Positions 1 to 13,191 of a stretch of DNA of 64,000 nucleotides are shown here, in pieces. Below the pieces are notes generated by a model. The model worked only from the letters and a program-made list of their open reading frames with translations, was not told where the DNA came from and ran no database searches. Location: NCBI GenBank assembly GCA_003952965.2, contig RXIC02000460.1:249339-313338 (forward strand), written 5' to 3'. How positions within the stretch are numbered: the stretch's first letter is position 1; each line of letters starts with the position of its first letter. Both the position numbers and the translations under genes were made by a program. The stretch is from Morella rubra (lineage: Eukaryota > Streptophyta > Magnoliopsida > Fagales > Myricaceae).

Positions 1-646
1 ATGTCCAAAGTGGATAGCGTGGCTGCTTTAGCCTAGCACATGATCTCCAGTTAGGATGCAGCCTTCCTTGTTCGTTCTCAAGTATCTATATTCGAATTCA
101 TCTTTGACTGGCTCACATTAGGCAAGGGTCAAGATTAAATTTTTCTATAAATGTCATATCTTTCTAAATTATCTTAAAATAAAGCTTGTAAAGTACTAAG
201 GGGAAAACAGAAGGATTCGAACTTCTTAGCCCAAACGAAATGTGGTTTCAATCTTTCACAGACATGCATGTGCCTAGGACACGATATAATTATCTTTTCA
301 TCGATCTCTGTGCTACTTGTGTTTGTTCTCTGTAATTTCTTTCCCAGCGATTCATTTTAGGAGATAAATAATCTTCCTACACAATAAGAAACAGGATAGC
401 TATAAAGCGCTCTCTTCAAAATTATGATTAATCATAAAATTACTGATATGGGACTGTGATAATTGCTTTTGTGCCTGGGTGAAAATAGAATTTGGTGTCA
501 CTGATGCCACCAGATATCAATATATTCCGGCAAATCTTTTTAAGTATATTCTAGCATGTGATGTGTGCATGCATTGTCGCAAGGCGTAAGTGCATGATCA
601 TCAATGGACTGTACGTTCATAATAATTTCGTACTGTGCATGTGCAG

Positions 647-2550
647 CATGGCAATTAATGGGTTGCTGTTCATGGTTGCAGTCGGATTTAATGCAGCTGC
701 AAGGTACTCAGTCATATTGCTGTGATGTGATATTTAATTTGTTATTTATTTATTTTTCTCACCTATTAACTTAATAAATTTGTTATTCTTATTGTTATTA
801 TATATATCTTTATTCTTCTTATTATTCAAGATTAGATTTCGATGTGATCAGCTCCAATAGTCTCCTTTTCTATATATGATTTGAAAAACAAAAATCAAAA
901 CATAGATATAATTCAACTAGGGCTCACAGAATTAGATGTTGGACATGGAGCTATGTTTATCTGATTTGGTGAGAAATTAATCTTGATAAAATTAAAGAAA
1001 TGTTATCTTAGCCTTTAATTTCATTAGAGACGAATAGGCCAGATTTAAATGATCAGTACTATACTATCATTGTTAATTCCAACTGATTTTTGCATCATGT
1101 GGATCGATCGTGTTGATCCTCAATAACTATATATTCCTAATTAAGGCCTGAACACATAAGGGTTAATTTGCTTGAAAACAGCGTGAGGGTCAGCAATGAG
1201 CTGGGGGCTGGTAATCCCAAGTCGGCCGCATTCTCAGTCATAATAGTCAATCTGCTTTCTTTCGTGATTGCTGTAATAGAAGCAGTGGTTGTGCTTGCAC
1301 TACGGCACGTCATAAGCTATGCCTTCACCAGCGGTGAAACCGTTGCTGAGGCGGTCTCAGATCTCTGTCCGTTCTTGGCAGTCACTCTCGTTCTCAATGG
1401 AGTTCAACCAGTCCTCTCCGGTAAGTAATATAATTCCTTCAATACCAAAATCGAATTACATATTAACCCTTAATATATCTTTCCTATAGAAGTTGCTGCC
1501 CATGATCGATCATAAGCAGTATACTGTTTCGACAGGAAGAGATTCATAGAAGTTGAATAATTTGCACTCTCAGCTGACTTCATCACGTGAAGTGGCTGGT
1601 CTTGTTCTGTCTCGTACGTGTTGTTTGTCTGTGTACAAACTGATCTTGTAGGTCTCGTCTTGTTGTCGTTTGAGGCGATCCTTACCCTTTTCGATTAGGA
1701 GCTGGTACCTTTAGAGCAAAAGGCTATTTGCAGATCTATAAGAGTCGTTTAAAACTGTTCATGACACTGGAATTCTCTTTTCCTTGAAGGCGTGGCCGTT
1801 GGATGCGGATGGCAAGCATTTGTGGCGTATGTAAACGTGGGCTGCTATTACGTGGTTGGAATTCCTTTGGGTTGCCTTCTCGGCTTCAAGTTCGGACTTG
1901 GCGCCAAGGTTTACCAATTAAACCCTTCTTTCTGTCCCCTTTTATTAGTCCCATAACTCTTATGCCCACTAATTAGACTACACGTACGTGCATGTAGGGA
2001 ATATGGTCGGGGATGATCGGAGGAACCGTAATGCAGACCTCATTTTACTGTGGGTTACTTTTCGCACGGACTGGAATAAAGAGGTAATGTTCCACTACGA
2101 ATTGCTTGAAATTCTTTCTACATCGTATTCGTATTCGGCTTGGGAATCAACCATGCATATTTATATATAGTTCCATCAACCAATCACGGTGAGGCCCTCG
2201 AGGACCACACCCTAAAGACACAGATAAAAGCACTTTACAGGGAGGGGTATACCCATGAACATGGACTTTGTACCCTTTGTAACTATTGCATAACATAAAT
2301 ATACTGGGCTGAAATCCGTCTGACCTTCATTTGGTCGACCAGTTAGCTTTCCGGCCGACTCTCTGGAATAAAGACCAAAAGATATATTTAGTTCCCGGGA
2401 AAGAAAAAGGTGGGGAGGAAAAGAGGGGTAACTTTTCTCGCTTGTGGTGGCAAAAAGCATCTCTGAGAATTGAAATATCAGGTGGAGATGGCTAAGAACC
2501 GGTTGGAGAAATGGGACGACAAGAAGGAGCCGCTGATGAAGAGCGGATGA
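647..2550 (+). CDS. MATE/DETOXIFICATION efflux transporter, 3' part (DTX33-35-like), with an apparent 1-base frameshift
   Basis: C-terminal part of a multidrug and toxin extrusion (MATE) antiporter, a 12-helix membrane protein that in plants exports flavonoids, organic acids or other metabolites, often into the vacuole. I place exons at 647-703 ([19 protein letters not shown]), 1182-1420 (starts [16 protein letters not shown], the MATE signature), 1790-1908 ([19 protein letters not shown] onward), 1998-2083 and 2482-2550 ([18 protein letters not shown], stop TGA). Every junction is GT-AG. Helices and loop motifs match the Arabidopsis DTX33/34/35 group as I remember it. The start and N-terminal half lie before the window. 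Oddity: exon 1998-2083 is 86 bases. It reads [14 protein letters not shown], then must shift frame to read [15 protein letters not shown]. With one more base the exon is 29 codons and joins the last exon in phase 0. This is either a real mutation or a base lost in a C run. Confidence 0.85.
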
Positions 2551-4129
2551 GGTTGCTGAAATGACATCGACCACAAAGGTTGCAAAAGGAAGAAGTGCCT
2601 GGCTGGTGCGAGATGGGTCTCAACTGTCGCAGACTCACAGCAGGCCCACCTTAAGTCATCTGATGGATTGCACGTGGCAGGATTTTGCCAGTCAATTGCC
2701 AATAATCTTCGGCTAGCCCGCTTGCTGGCCCGTTGTTCTTGGACCAGGCAAGGATTTGGGCTGTTGTAACTGGGTTCAGACATCTGTCTGTAATTTGTGT
2801 TCCTGACTTTGTATCTTCCTAGTCTTAAGGCTGGACGAGTCCCAATTCTTTTTTTCTTCTTTTTTCTTTTTTCGAACGAGGTCCAATTCATCCTAATGGT
2901 TAATCACGAGCTCATCATCACACCAAACAAACTATACGGAATATGGTTAAGCTATGGTAAAACGCTGCAGGACCTTCCAAATAAAATTAGGGCAACCAAA
3001 AATCTTTTTTGTTAAAAAAAGTTCAGCGCACAGATGATTCCATGTTTGAGGTTTACCGTTTACCTAACAGGTGACATAAAAATTTGTAGTGCAAGTGAGG
3101 GCGGTCCTGTGCACTCACTTTGCATGTCCTGCTGGTTTGGTCTGAAAATGTACGTTCCTTTTGCTTGATAATGTTGTGTTGCACCAGTCAAGGAATCGGG
3201 TGGGCTGGAAGATAGGTCTCTAAAATAAAAATTTCTTGCAACAGAATATGAAGTATTTGAAATTATTTATGAGCAGTAAATCTTGGATTCTTCTACTACA
3301 AAACAAGGGACCGAGCCGAGAAATTCTAATACTGAAGTTCCGTTCACAAATAGCAGCCAGTAAACAACACGTAGACGCCATGATAGGTGTAGTTTTCTTT
3401 CTTATCCTACGCATTCAACAACTAAATCCCTACAGAAAAAAGAAACGAAGAGTTGTTATTATCATTGGGGACAGTGCCTTGGTCAAGAGAACAAACGAAA
3501 CTGATGCTCACCCTCTATGGAGGAGCTCTGCTACTGCTAAAGTGCAAGATTTTCATTTTTGTTGACATGCAAACAGATCCCGAACGAATCAAGCATGAAT
3601 CCGCTGTACACAATCAAGTTGTTTTGTGCTATTTTCATAGATCCACATCAATCTACTTCCATGCTAATGCAATCCGGTTTGTCTCTCGGGTCTGAGTCAT
3701 CTGCATCCATTGGACTAGGGGGAGAAGCATTTGATCTCATTTTATGTTTGCATGTCCTGAATAACAATTCACGTAACCCCATCAGTTTAGAGTAGATCAT
3801 GAAAACAGCAATAAACTATAAGAACAAAAACAAAATGCAAATGGAAAGTGGAAGAAAGACTCTAGTAGCAGAAAATCCTAGCAGAATTTGAGTCCAACAA
3901 AGGAAAATAATTGCAGGGTAGGATCTTCACTGATTGAATCTACTACCAGCAATCTATTAAGATCATATAAGAGCAATGAACTTCTTTCAAGGGTTTGGTG
4001 CAGGGTCTTATCTGTTCTGTTGTTTAAAGATAGAACGTGAATGTCAACCTCCACAAAATATCCTGGCATAACTTTGTCATATATGGCTGCTTACGGAGCT
4101 AGACTCCTTCAATTTTAGTGGTATGATGT
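2551..4129. other. Intergenic region between convergent MATE and HSP70-16 genes
   Basis: Holds the 3' flanks of two convergent genes. Short open frames occur on both strands, such as 3220-3414 and 3236-3565, but none has recognisable family features or splice-consistent neighbours. A pyrimidine-rich tract lies at 2846-2874. The true 3' end of HSP70-16 may extend into 3880-4129, because the ending used here rests on a broken frame. Confidence 0.5.
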
Positions 4130-7100
4130 CTATTGAATAGAGCTTAGCAACTTAAACACTAACCACGAACAATATACATAATATTTATCACGTCCTATAT
4201 TTCTTAAGTGAAGCTTTGTAGCATCAGGGCCATACATGTCGAGGGCCTCTGTCTTTCTCTTGATTTCAATTGACCACAGAGTCGGATCAACATTTTTAGG
4301 CAAGGAAATCTGCTTCCTGTCTTCTCTTGCAACCATTGCTCTGCTTTATTGCATTCTTCAACAACCTGCAAAAGAAATAATCAAATTGTGGACTGCAGCT
4401 ATTCACCAAGAATGTCTTCAACATCATCAATAGATGGAAAGGGGTCATACCATATCTCTCTCACCGGCTGGAAGTGATCCTACAACCATCAGATAGTGTC
4501 TGATACAATCTAATAGACCCTTACTAGCATGGGCCCGTGCCTCTACCTCTCTATAGCGGTTTTCAATGGGATCAAAGAGCTGTCACAAGCCAAAAATCTG
4601 TTAGATGCATCATTTCAGGAAAAAGGGAAAAATACATGTAAATCAACAGAAAATCATAAACCATTTGTTACCTTTGTAAGGTAATCCAATTTTTCAGTAT
4701 AAACATCCACAGACTCATGAGCTCCATCCTCATAGAGCCACTCTTCTATCTGTTCAAGATTGTTGAAGATCCTTTTCCTCTCTAACTCGGTGGAAAAGGC
4801 CAGGTACTTATTTGATATCTAGGACATAATAAAGTTTGGCACAATTAAATCCAATAAAATAGTCCAAAGACAGGAAGTCAATTCAGTGACAATGAAAAAT
4901 GCCAACACAAGATTTGACAAGGACCACATTCAAGTCACATAAAATTAGTTGGAAATTTTACCTGTTTACCTGGTTTAATATTCACAATTAGAAAAATGTT
5001 CTATACCACAGCAAAAGCTTTAACAGCGTTTATACAATGAGAAAATGTTGAAAAAGGAAATGTGATGCACCATCCCTCCCAGTAATAATAACATCAAAAG
5101 TTCAAAATAATGATAGCAATCATCTTAAAATATGGGGTGTATGGATTCCGGTGACCAATGATAATCTAGATATTTTATGCTCAGTCAATTTGCAGTGAAA
5201 AGTCATAACCAGGACTTTTCATTTTGGATAGAATAAACTACAGAAATACTTTCATAAGTACACAGATCACCTAGCCTAACATAGTGTCTGCTCCTTTGTC
5301 TAAGTGCAAAAAAGTTTCTATCCATATTCCATGAAGAATTTGCTAGGTGAAGTAGTTAGACTCAAATTTTCTGCAGATTTAGCATGAGAATAGTCTTTAG
5401 ATTTGGGAGGATTCAGGATAACTCAGTTCTTCTTCAAATACTGAATTTTGATAGTATACCTTATCACGCATCTCATAGACACAAGACTCCAATGCATTTC
5501 TCTTTTCCTTGGTATACTCCATCTTCAAGTCTTGCTGCAGCAGCTGAAATTCTTTCCTTTCAGCTTCTGAGAGCTCAGCGTTCGCCATTTCACCATAGAC
5601 ACGCTCACTAACAGGAATGTCCTGCCCTTTGACAACCTTGCTTTTCCTCTTTCCATCAGCCTACAAAAGGAAAAGTAATTTCAGGCCTAAGTTCCAACAG
5701 AACACAAAAATAAAGAAGAATATCGTCGGTTAAAATACAACAGAAGGTATTAGTTATACCCACTATACAAGACAAAAGCCTCTCGAAAGTAGGAGAACTG
5801 CTAATGAAAGAAACCATATGTTGGTTTTAGTTCCAGAGAATGTGAAAAGCAGTTAACTGATAATGCAAATTCAATCTAGAACTAAGAAACACACACATAA
5901 ACGGTTATCTGGATGAACTCACAGCAGACATGGATGATGGTTCCAACCACTTCAGATTACAATTTTCCGCCATATTTGGGACAGAAGAAGACGCATGATC
6001 ATGTTCCACCTCCATCTTTGCTGAAGTCAAATGAGGTTCACTCCTTGTAAGGGGATCATTCGTTTCATCTTCTAATAGCTGATTCAGTAGAAAAGGCTTA
6101 TGACTCTTAAAAAAGTCTCAGGCCCAATATGCTTCAGTGTACCAGTTGAAAGGTCTATAACACTTACTGAGGCTGATATTACAGTAACAATCCCATGAAT
6201 GTTTAGCTGCACTCTAACTTTTATCTTTGCTGCTTCCATGTGAGAAACTTGGAAAGGGCCAATCTAGATAGATGGAAAAATCAATTCTAAATGAACCAAC
6301 CAACAAAACTAAACGGTAACTGCAGAGGGCTTTATAAAACACATTTCTTACCTACTAAAGAAATTGAAAGATAAGTACCTCACAGAAAAATAGGAATTAT
6401 AGATTAAAACAAATATAGACAAATTTAATGTTGCACTTGTACGGCATTCTCAGTTCTAGAACATGAATATGAATTAGAGAGAGGGGAGTGCAACAGCTAT
6501 TGCAACTTCAAGTTATAAAGAGACTGGATGAGCAGCAACTATGTAACACAGGAATGAGCCATCTAGTATTTGTTTCTTACAGCACCAATCCAGGGTGGTT
6601 GGCCAGGAAAAATAATGGGAGAGGCAGGCCAAGTAAAATAAAACAATGTACTGATGCTACTATGGTTGACTCAACAACACCTTTTATCTTCAGTGCTTGG
6701 CATCAACCCAGAAAATAACTTTCTCATGATTCAAACATAACTAGTGCCATATCTACCCACTAAGTTGCAGATTAGGGCATTGTTAACAGGGACAACTTTA
6801 GCATAAGATTCTAGCTGGGGCAACTCATGCATCCCCTCCGCTGGCAGTGCTACAGAAAATGGGAGTTGAAACATTACATTACCAAGAAAAATTTTTGTAC
6901 TTGATTAAAATAAAATTCCATAGGAAAGGGGAATAAATGGGCAGAAGGAGAAGTGCTTAAAAATAACAAAATAAAAATTGATGAACAACCAAAAGGAGCT
7001 AATATGAACTTCTTGACATTGTGCGAGTAACTAGCGTACATGAAGTTGATTGAATATATAATCTACCAATCTCAAATTACATATTTCTACAAAAAGCATG

Positions 7101-9124
7101 TTCAAGAGACAGTCATACCATAAAAAAGCTGATTTCCGATGATACTTCAGAAGGGAATTCGCTTGGATCAGCATAGTAGGCTTCCATATGGAACATACGA
7201 GTTCTATGCAAACTAAGAATCTTAACACTTGGAAAAGGTTGGTGCTTTCGTAAGAGAGAACCATTCAACAATGTGCAAACTGGACCTTTATCTGATGAGA
7301 ATCCTATGGAGAAAGGAAATGCATCTTGAACCTGCAAATAACAGCATCTGTGGACATCAAAATAATAAATAGAGTTGCGCATAAAAGTGCATGCAAGAAT
7401 TTAGACATCTCTCCATATATTCAGGAGGTGTTTGGAAGAGAACTCAAAAGAGTTGTTTCAGATAGGACACATTTCTACCATGTTTTTTAATGACCAGAAC
7501 ACTAAAGGAAATGAAAACAAGCATACAGAGGATGCCACACTGGAGTTCTGTACCTATATCTCTGAACCCACGAACCCACTTTGGTGGAACAACACTTGGT
7601 GATGACATTAAAGAAGCGTATGCCCCTTCTCATTGAAAAAAGAAATAAGACACAATAAAAAAATTTTTAAAAAAAATGGCGCCATAACAACATGATTTGC
7701 TGATAGCTAACAACCAACAAATGGGGGTACAAACCTTGAAGAACCACATTCCCATTAACCAAGAACAACAGGAACGACCCTAGGAATAAATACAAACACG
7801 ACAATGTCTAAAAACATAATTAACACAATTTTACGAAAAGAGTCAATAAGTAATCGTAGAAATCATCTGATCTTGCTCGGAAAGAAAAACAAATCTTGCT
7901 AACTGGATACAAAACCCAGGAAACTGTGTGCTAGTGGGCAGAGAAAAGACAAACCTCATATTCCCTGACACGGAAGATTGGGCTAAGCATTGCACACTGA
8001 AGAGCACAACCACGAGCCACACACTCACTCGCATTCATGGTCCGACTTGGTTCTCTCTTGAATAGAGAAGCTAACATCCTACTAATAGCTGGTATACGAG
8101 AACCAGAGCCAACAAGTTCAACTGAGTGGATCTTCTCCACTTTCAGACCAGAGTCACCCAAAACCTTACAACAAGGTACTCTAATTCTCTCCAACAAGTT
8201 CAATGACAATATCTCGAACTCCTCCCTTTTAATAAAACCTGTAACATCTTTATCGTCCATCAAGCACTCTATATTTAGGGGTGCCTCTGCATTTGCACTC
8301 AGCACCTTCTTTAGTTTCTCACAAGATGCCCTCAACCTAATAGATGCTTTGGCATTTGAATAGACGTCAATACCATACTGCTTCTTGAACTGCGCCGCAA
8401 AATAAATGAAAAGAACCTCATCAAAATCTCTCCCACCCAAGTTCCTGTCAAAAGCATGGGAAATTATCTTCATTTCTCCACTCTCAAATGATGCAACACA
8501 AACCTGTGTGTCGCAATGGCCAATATCAACAAACACAACACAAGTTGGACCTGCAGTGGAGTATTCAGTCATGTAAATGCCATAGCCAAGTGCTGTAGCA
8601 GTGCAGTCATGCATCAGTCTAAGTGGCTTCAGTCCAGCAATTGCAGCCGCATTCAGATAATCGCGTCTCTGCAAATCCGTGAAGTAAGAAGGAATACCAA
8701 CCACGCAATCTGAAATGTGCATTTCAAGATTCTTCTCAGTTATGCGCTTCAAATGAGACAACAACATTCCCAGAATCTGTACAGGAGTGAACATTTGGAT
8801 CTCACCCAAGTATTCTAAACTAATTAAGATGCCACCATCTGAACCTTCCAAAGATTCAAAGGGTAACAACATAAGGTCCTTCTTAACATCTGGTTCCTTG
8901 AATTTCCGACCAATTAACCTCTTGACTTGGGAAATTGTTGATTTGGGGTTCATCGTCACACAAGCAGCTCCAGCCGAACCCATGAATCGCTGCTTCACTC
9001 CAAATGACACCACTGCTGGAGTTTCACGCTTTGATTCATCATTCAACAAAACATCAATCCCACTTTGGTTCGCAACTGCAATAACGCAGTTCTCATTTCC
9101 AATGTCAAATCCCACCACACTCAT
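4130..9124 (-). CDS. HSP70-16: Heat shock 70 kDa protein 16 (Hsp110/SSE-like Hsp70), with an apparent 1-base frameshift in the last exon
   Basis: Divergent Hsp70 of the Hsp110/SSE class, which acts as nucleotide exchange factor and holdase for cytosolic Hsp70. Exons on the minus strand: 9124-7955, 7331-7119, 6263-6168, 6078-5923, 5660-5460, 4818-4672, 4579-4451 and 4365 to about 4130; all junctions before the last exon are in phase 0. The start is the ATG of MSVVGFDIGNENCVIAVA, the usual Hsp110-type N-terminus. The ATPase domain fills the first 390 codons (VVGIPSYFTDLQRRDYLNAA, FVDIGHCDTQVCVASF, VELVGSGSRIPAI). The substrate-binding part follows (VQDAFPFSIGFSSDKG; IGPFQVSHMEAAKIKVRV), then an acidic insertion (LLEDETNDPLTRSEP) and the helical tail. 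There is no EEVD ending. About 704 codons precede the last exon, fitting a family length near 760. In the last exon the frame changes after EQWLQEK and resumes as RKQISLPKNVDPTLW, which needs one extra base near 4305-4325. Confidence 0.9.
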
Positions 9125-9251
9125 TTCTACCAAACCAGAACCCAAAGCATCAAATTTTTTGAGTCCTAAAATCCCAAGCGGAATTGGAAACGAGAACGTC
9201 TCATTGTCGCCATCCTTTAAGAGATCAGAACAACAAACTCCATGAAACCCA

Positions 9252-9635
9252 CCTTGAAATAACAACAATAACCAAACTTAAATTCTGAGCATGGACGAAG
9301 CCCCAAAATTAATTCAATTTAACTATATTTGTTCATAAAGACGCTGGATTAACTGGGAAGTTAAGCAATTCAACTAAAAATCTGCAACGGAACAATCGAT
9401 ATAGAGCTTAAATCATGCATAAAGAAACCCAAAACAACGCAGTCAACTAATCTTATACCGTACTCTGACAAAAAACGAGTAACTTTCGGACATTGTCTAG
9501 AACTAACTGTAGATTTTCGAGAGTAAACTGAAAATCGGCTACGGAGCGACTGATACAAGCTTAAAAACACACTCAAAGAACCTCATTCAAACAACAGTCT
9601 AGAGTATCCGAAAGAAAGCAACAAGTGTGATTACC
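9252..9635 (-). other. Probable 5' UTR intron of HSP70-16
   Basis: Upstream of the start codon the minus strand has a good acceptor ending ATTTCAAG at 9253 and a donor reading GTAATC just below 9635. Together they define an intron of about 380 bases (9253-9634) in the leader, with a 5' leader exon of roughly 9635-9840. The longer in-frame extension up to 9268 has no homology I recognise, so I treat it as untranslated. This is inference from splice motifs only. Confidence 0.4.
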
Positions 9636-9863
9636 AAATGTATTGAAAGCTGAAATGTCCGTTTGATTTCCGAGAAACCCGAAGGAAACGAAGAGTCCCT
9701 TCCTAGTAACAAGAACAAGGCCTGTTGGGTGACATGGCGAATGAGAGTTACTGGACCAAGTTCGAAGGACTCTGGAATCTGGATCCCATTCCACCAGGTT
9801 ATTGACCATGTAAGGATACAAGGGCTAACTGCTAAGTTTACCTGTCCTGTCCAGGCCTAGGTT

Positions 9864-9915
9864 TGGGCCTTTCGATAGTGCTATAGATGGAACTTACATA
9901 TTTTTCTCAGGCCCA
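9864..9915 (-). promoter_or_regulatory. Site II (TGGGCC/GGCCCA) boxes upstream of HSP70-16
   Basis: TGGGCC at 9864-9869 and GGCCCA at 9910-9915 lie about 740-790 bases upstream of the ATG, just beyond the inferred leader exon. Paired site II elements are bound by TCP factors and are common in promoters of plant housekeeping genes. The motif pair is seen directly; its use here is inferred. Confidence 0.4.
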
Positions 9916-10695
9916 AACAACAACAGTGATTCAAACATGTTTTACATATTTTTCACTGGACTTATATTAAGAAAAACACTTTTTTGATTTAATTAATACA
10001 ATTACGTGATAAATAACATTATATTAAGTATATCACAAAAATATAATTATTTTAATTATAATATATTCTATATTGTAATAATAAACTTGTGATATATATA
10101 TAACAATTTCTGAAAAGAGATTCTGTAACACATTAATTATTATATATATAAAAAATTAAATCGAAATAATTTTTTTAAGTTAATTCATAAAATGCCTTTG
10201 ACTATACAATCTGCCTTAATAGCTGTTCATTATCATTTGTATTTTATTATTTTTCAGATTACCATGCTAATTATGTATAACATCATTTATACATGACAAA
10301 CACGACTAAATGTTCAACTTAAATTTAAGCATTAAGATGGAGAAGTCTCGGTTAAAACTTTTGGCGCTGGCTAGAAGACGATCAAGTCGAACTAGTAATC
10401 ACGTGATTTAAAATGTTCAAGCAATTGAAAGAAACATCCGGATATATACTTGAGGAGACTAGCTACACAGTCCCTTGCAAAGATTAGCGACTGTTCAGCG
10501 TAGGATCGCGACAGGCAAGCGCTCAAATGCCATTAAGTGGTAATTTTGTGGCTCAACCGTTTTTCTTAACAAAAAAATTCGTGGTATCATTGTCTTGCTG
10601 ACTTTAACTTAAACACAAGTATAGTTAAGGTGGCGTTTATGTGTTAAAATTTTGACCACTAGCCTAATAAAATAATTTTACTCTCCTCTCTAACG
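9916..10695. other. AT-rich intergenic DNA
   Basis: Strongly AT-rich stretch with TATATA runs near 10095-10150. No open frame with family features and no clear repeat boundaries were seen. Confidence 0.5.
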
Positions 10696-10944
10696 ACGCC
10701 TTGAGTAGTGAGGGATACCACAACCTTATAAGGAGCACATTGACTAGTTTCTCTAGCAATGTGGGACTTCCAACACGCCCCCTCACATGTGGCGGAAATA
10801 CATCCAAGCCAACACGTGGAAACGGGTGAAACGGTGGACCACAAACTAGGAACCTTTTGATACCATATTAAATTTACACAATATGTGAAAGGTGGGTCTA
10901 ACTCAACTCCAAAAAACGCCTTGAGTAGTGAGGGATACCACAAC
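10696..10944. repeat. 29-bp direct repeats bracketing a probable dispersed repeat fragment
   Basis: A perfect 29-base direct repeat occurs at 10696-10724 and 10916-10944 (it begins ACGCCTTGAGTAGTGAGG). Between the copies is sequence of a style common in plant dispersed repeats, such as GTGGGACTTCCAACACGCCC and TGATACCATATTAAATTTAC. This looks like a degraded retroelement piece duplicated or rearranged in place. I cannot assign a family. Confidence 0.55.
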
Positions 10945-13191
10945 TTATTTACTAGTAACTCTCGTTATTCTAAAATCTTTAAAATTTTAATAAAACACCA
11001 CATAATGCAGATATCTCAATCTATAGTAGAACTTGACGAGGTTAGAAGTAACAATCTCGAAATCACAAAGTGATCATATATTTGACTAGCTTCCTACCAC
11101 AAGTTAATTAAGCTACAACCTTCGGGCTCAATTACTACTGATTTGTTTGATTTTAATTTCTAGTAGGTAACAGTACTGCTTCTTTGACTAAGCCTTCAGC
11201 AGAGGATAAATCTTGATGTCAATGTCATAAACGGTCAAACCTCTAGCTTAGCTGCTTAAACCCTAAGCCTGGCAAAAAGTGCCTACTAGATCAAATTAAA
11301 AACTTAACGTAAAAGATAGTTTACAGAGAATGCTGATCGATCGTGGGTTAACATATTTAGTACTAGTCTAATTAATTTCCTGAAAACGTACAGATGTGCA
11401 AAGATATACGTATATATATGCTCCATGCCTGGTTGTAAATAAATCTCGCCCAAACGCAGTAAATATCCGATGCGAGATTTGAGCTTATACTATTCACTTA
11501 TCATGCATGCTTTTTTCTCATTCTATGTTGGACTCGAGGTGTCAATATATATATATATATATAATCATATATAACAGCTGATCATCTGATTCATTAGAGG
11601 TTACGATAAATCGGCATTAAAAGTTCCGGTTTCCTGCCATCCTTTCTTTCCTGTCCGTTGATAGAGTCGGTCGATTACTGACTTGGTTAGTCCATCTAGA
11701 GTCCAGAGCAGCCTACATAACACAGTCTTTGATTGGGTTCTTAAGTTATACGTACAACAGTTTTTGTTGCAAATTGCACCTCTGACTCTGAGACACCCCC
11801 AAATAAATATACAATTGATAATTAAGATTCTCCCTTGCTAGCTCGAAACCCACTAAATTAAGAACCTGGAGTGGCAAGGTTCCTTGCGGCAAGTCATTCG
11901 CTCAAAATCAGCCTATTTCATGCACTATAAGGAGTCCGATTCACGTTAGGCTCTGCCTATTGTCTCCGGCCTGATTATTCTAAAGGATTTTTTTTAAAAA
12001 AAGTAAAGATATATATATATATCTGAGTAATATAAGTCAATTCAATAATATCATAAAAAATACGTAATAATTGACAAATTTTTCATATTCCCATTTCAAT
12101 CCACCACTTATAACGATGTTTTTCTTCTTGTTTTCATGGGCAATTTAGTCCAAGAACAGAGAGGCAGGGATTTCGGCCAGTAATCTTGGTTTCATAAATT
12201 AAGTTTTAAAAGATTGTGGAAAGTTGATGTTGGACTGATTGCACCAATTTGAATGAATCATCATTTAACGAGTAAAAAAATTTATTAACTTGCCTAGGAA
12301 AAACAAAAGATTCAGCGAGACTACCTTGGCTTGGTATAGCTCGTAATTTAGACGGTTTGACCTGTCATTTACAAAGTAAGGTTCGTACGTATTCCTTCCC
12401 ACAGTGAGATAATCAAATGCTCATTTTCCTTCGACGTAGAAGAAATTACAGGAAACATGCATCAAAGTGATCTAAACAAGCAGAGATGATTCAATATTGA
12501 ATCATAACACTATCGAGACCTTGTCCAGAAACTAACTTTGCACTATATATATATTATTTGTCGGACCATTTACGTACGTATAACCTCGACGATCGTTTCA
12601 TATGACATCTAATTAGTCAAAGGAGCTTAATTAATTAATTCTTCTAAGTTCTAGTTTCGGTTTATTTTAGGATTTCATTCCATTGACCAATTACTTCTTC
12701 AGGATTGATATAATATACGTATACTCCTTAGAGCTACAATATCGTGGAAGATAATTTTGAAACCAGCCGAAGAAAAAGTACTAATTAATTTGAAACTGGA
12801 ATTAGAACTTCTATCTGCAAAAAACCAAAGCGTAAAAAGGATTGAGGACATGTAATTGGAAAGTAGATGTCGAGTATTTCAGGTGTTATAGCCTATCTGT
12901 TTGATTTCTCAATTGCTCGTTAAAGCTTTAAGCAGCTCAAAAATTAGATAAAATAAAGCCCCAAAAAAGGTATTCCCAGGCTAACTGGTGTCCCTCTGTG
13001 TGCATATGTTGGGAGGAAGGGGGAAGAACGGTCAAATTCAACTTCAAAGGTGTAGGATTTAGCTCAAGCTTACAAGCAAAATCATATAAAGCAGTACAAT
13101 CCACGCCAATGCATGAAACAGTAACAAGCAGTACCAGATGCCAGTACATACAATCCTCACAAAATACTGCATCATATATATGAAGAAAGCT
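10945..13191. other. Intergenic DNA with no gene seen
   Basis: AT-rich intergenic DNA with simple TA repeats near 11545-11563 and 12010-12022. Open frames here are short and unsupported. The part next to 13192 would carry the 3' UTR of the minus-strand small basic protein gene. Confidence 0.5.

Noticed and set aside
205..225. Possible tRNA T-loop (GGATTCGAAC) on the minus strand
   Set aside because: No acceptor stem or anticodon arm can be folded around it.
8037..9245. Plus-strand frames opposite HSP70-16 exon 1
   Set aside because: Antisense shadows; the minus strand encodes a clear Hsp70 ATPase domain.
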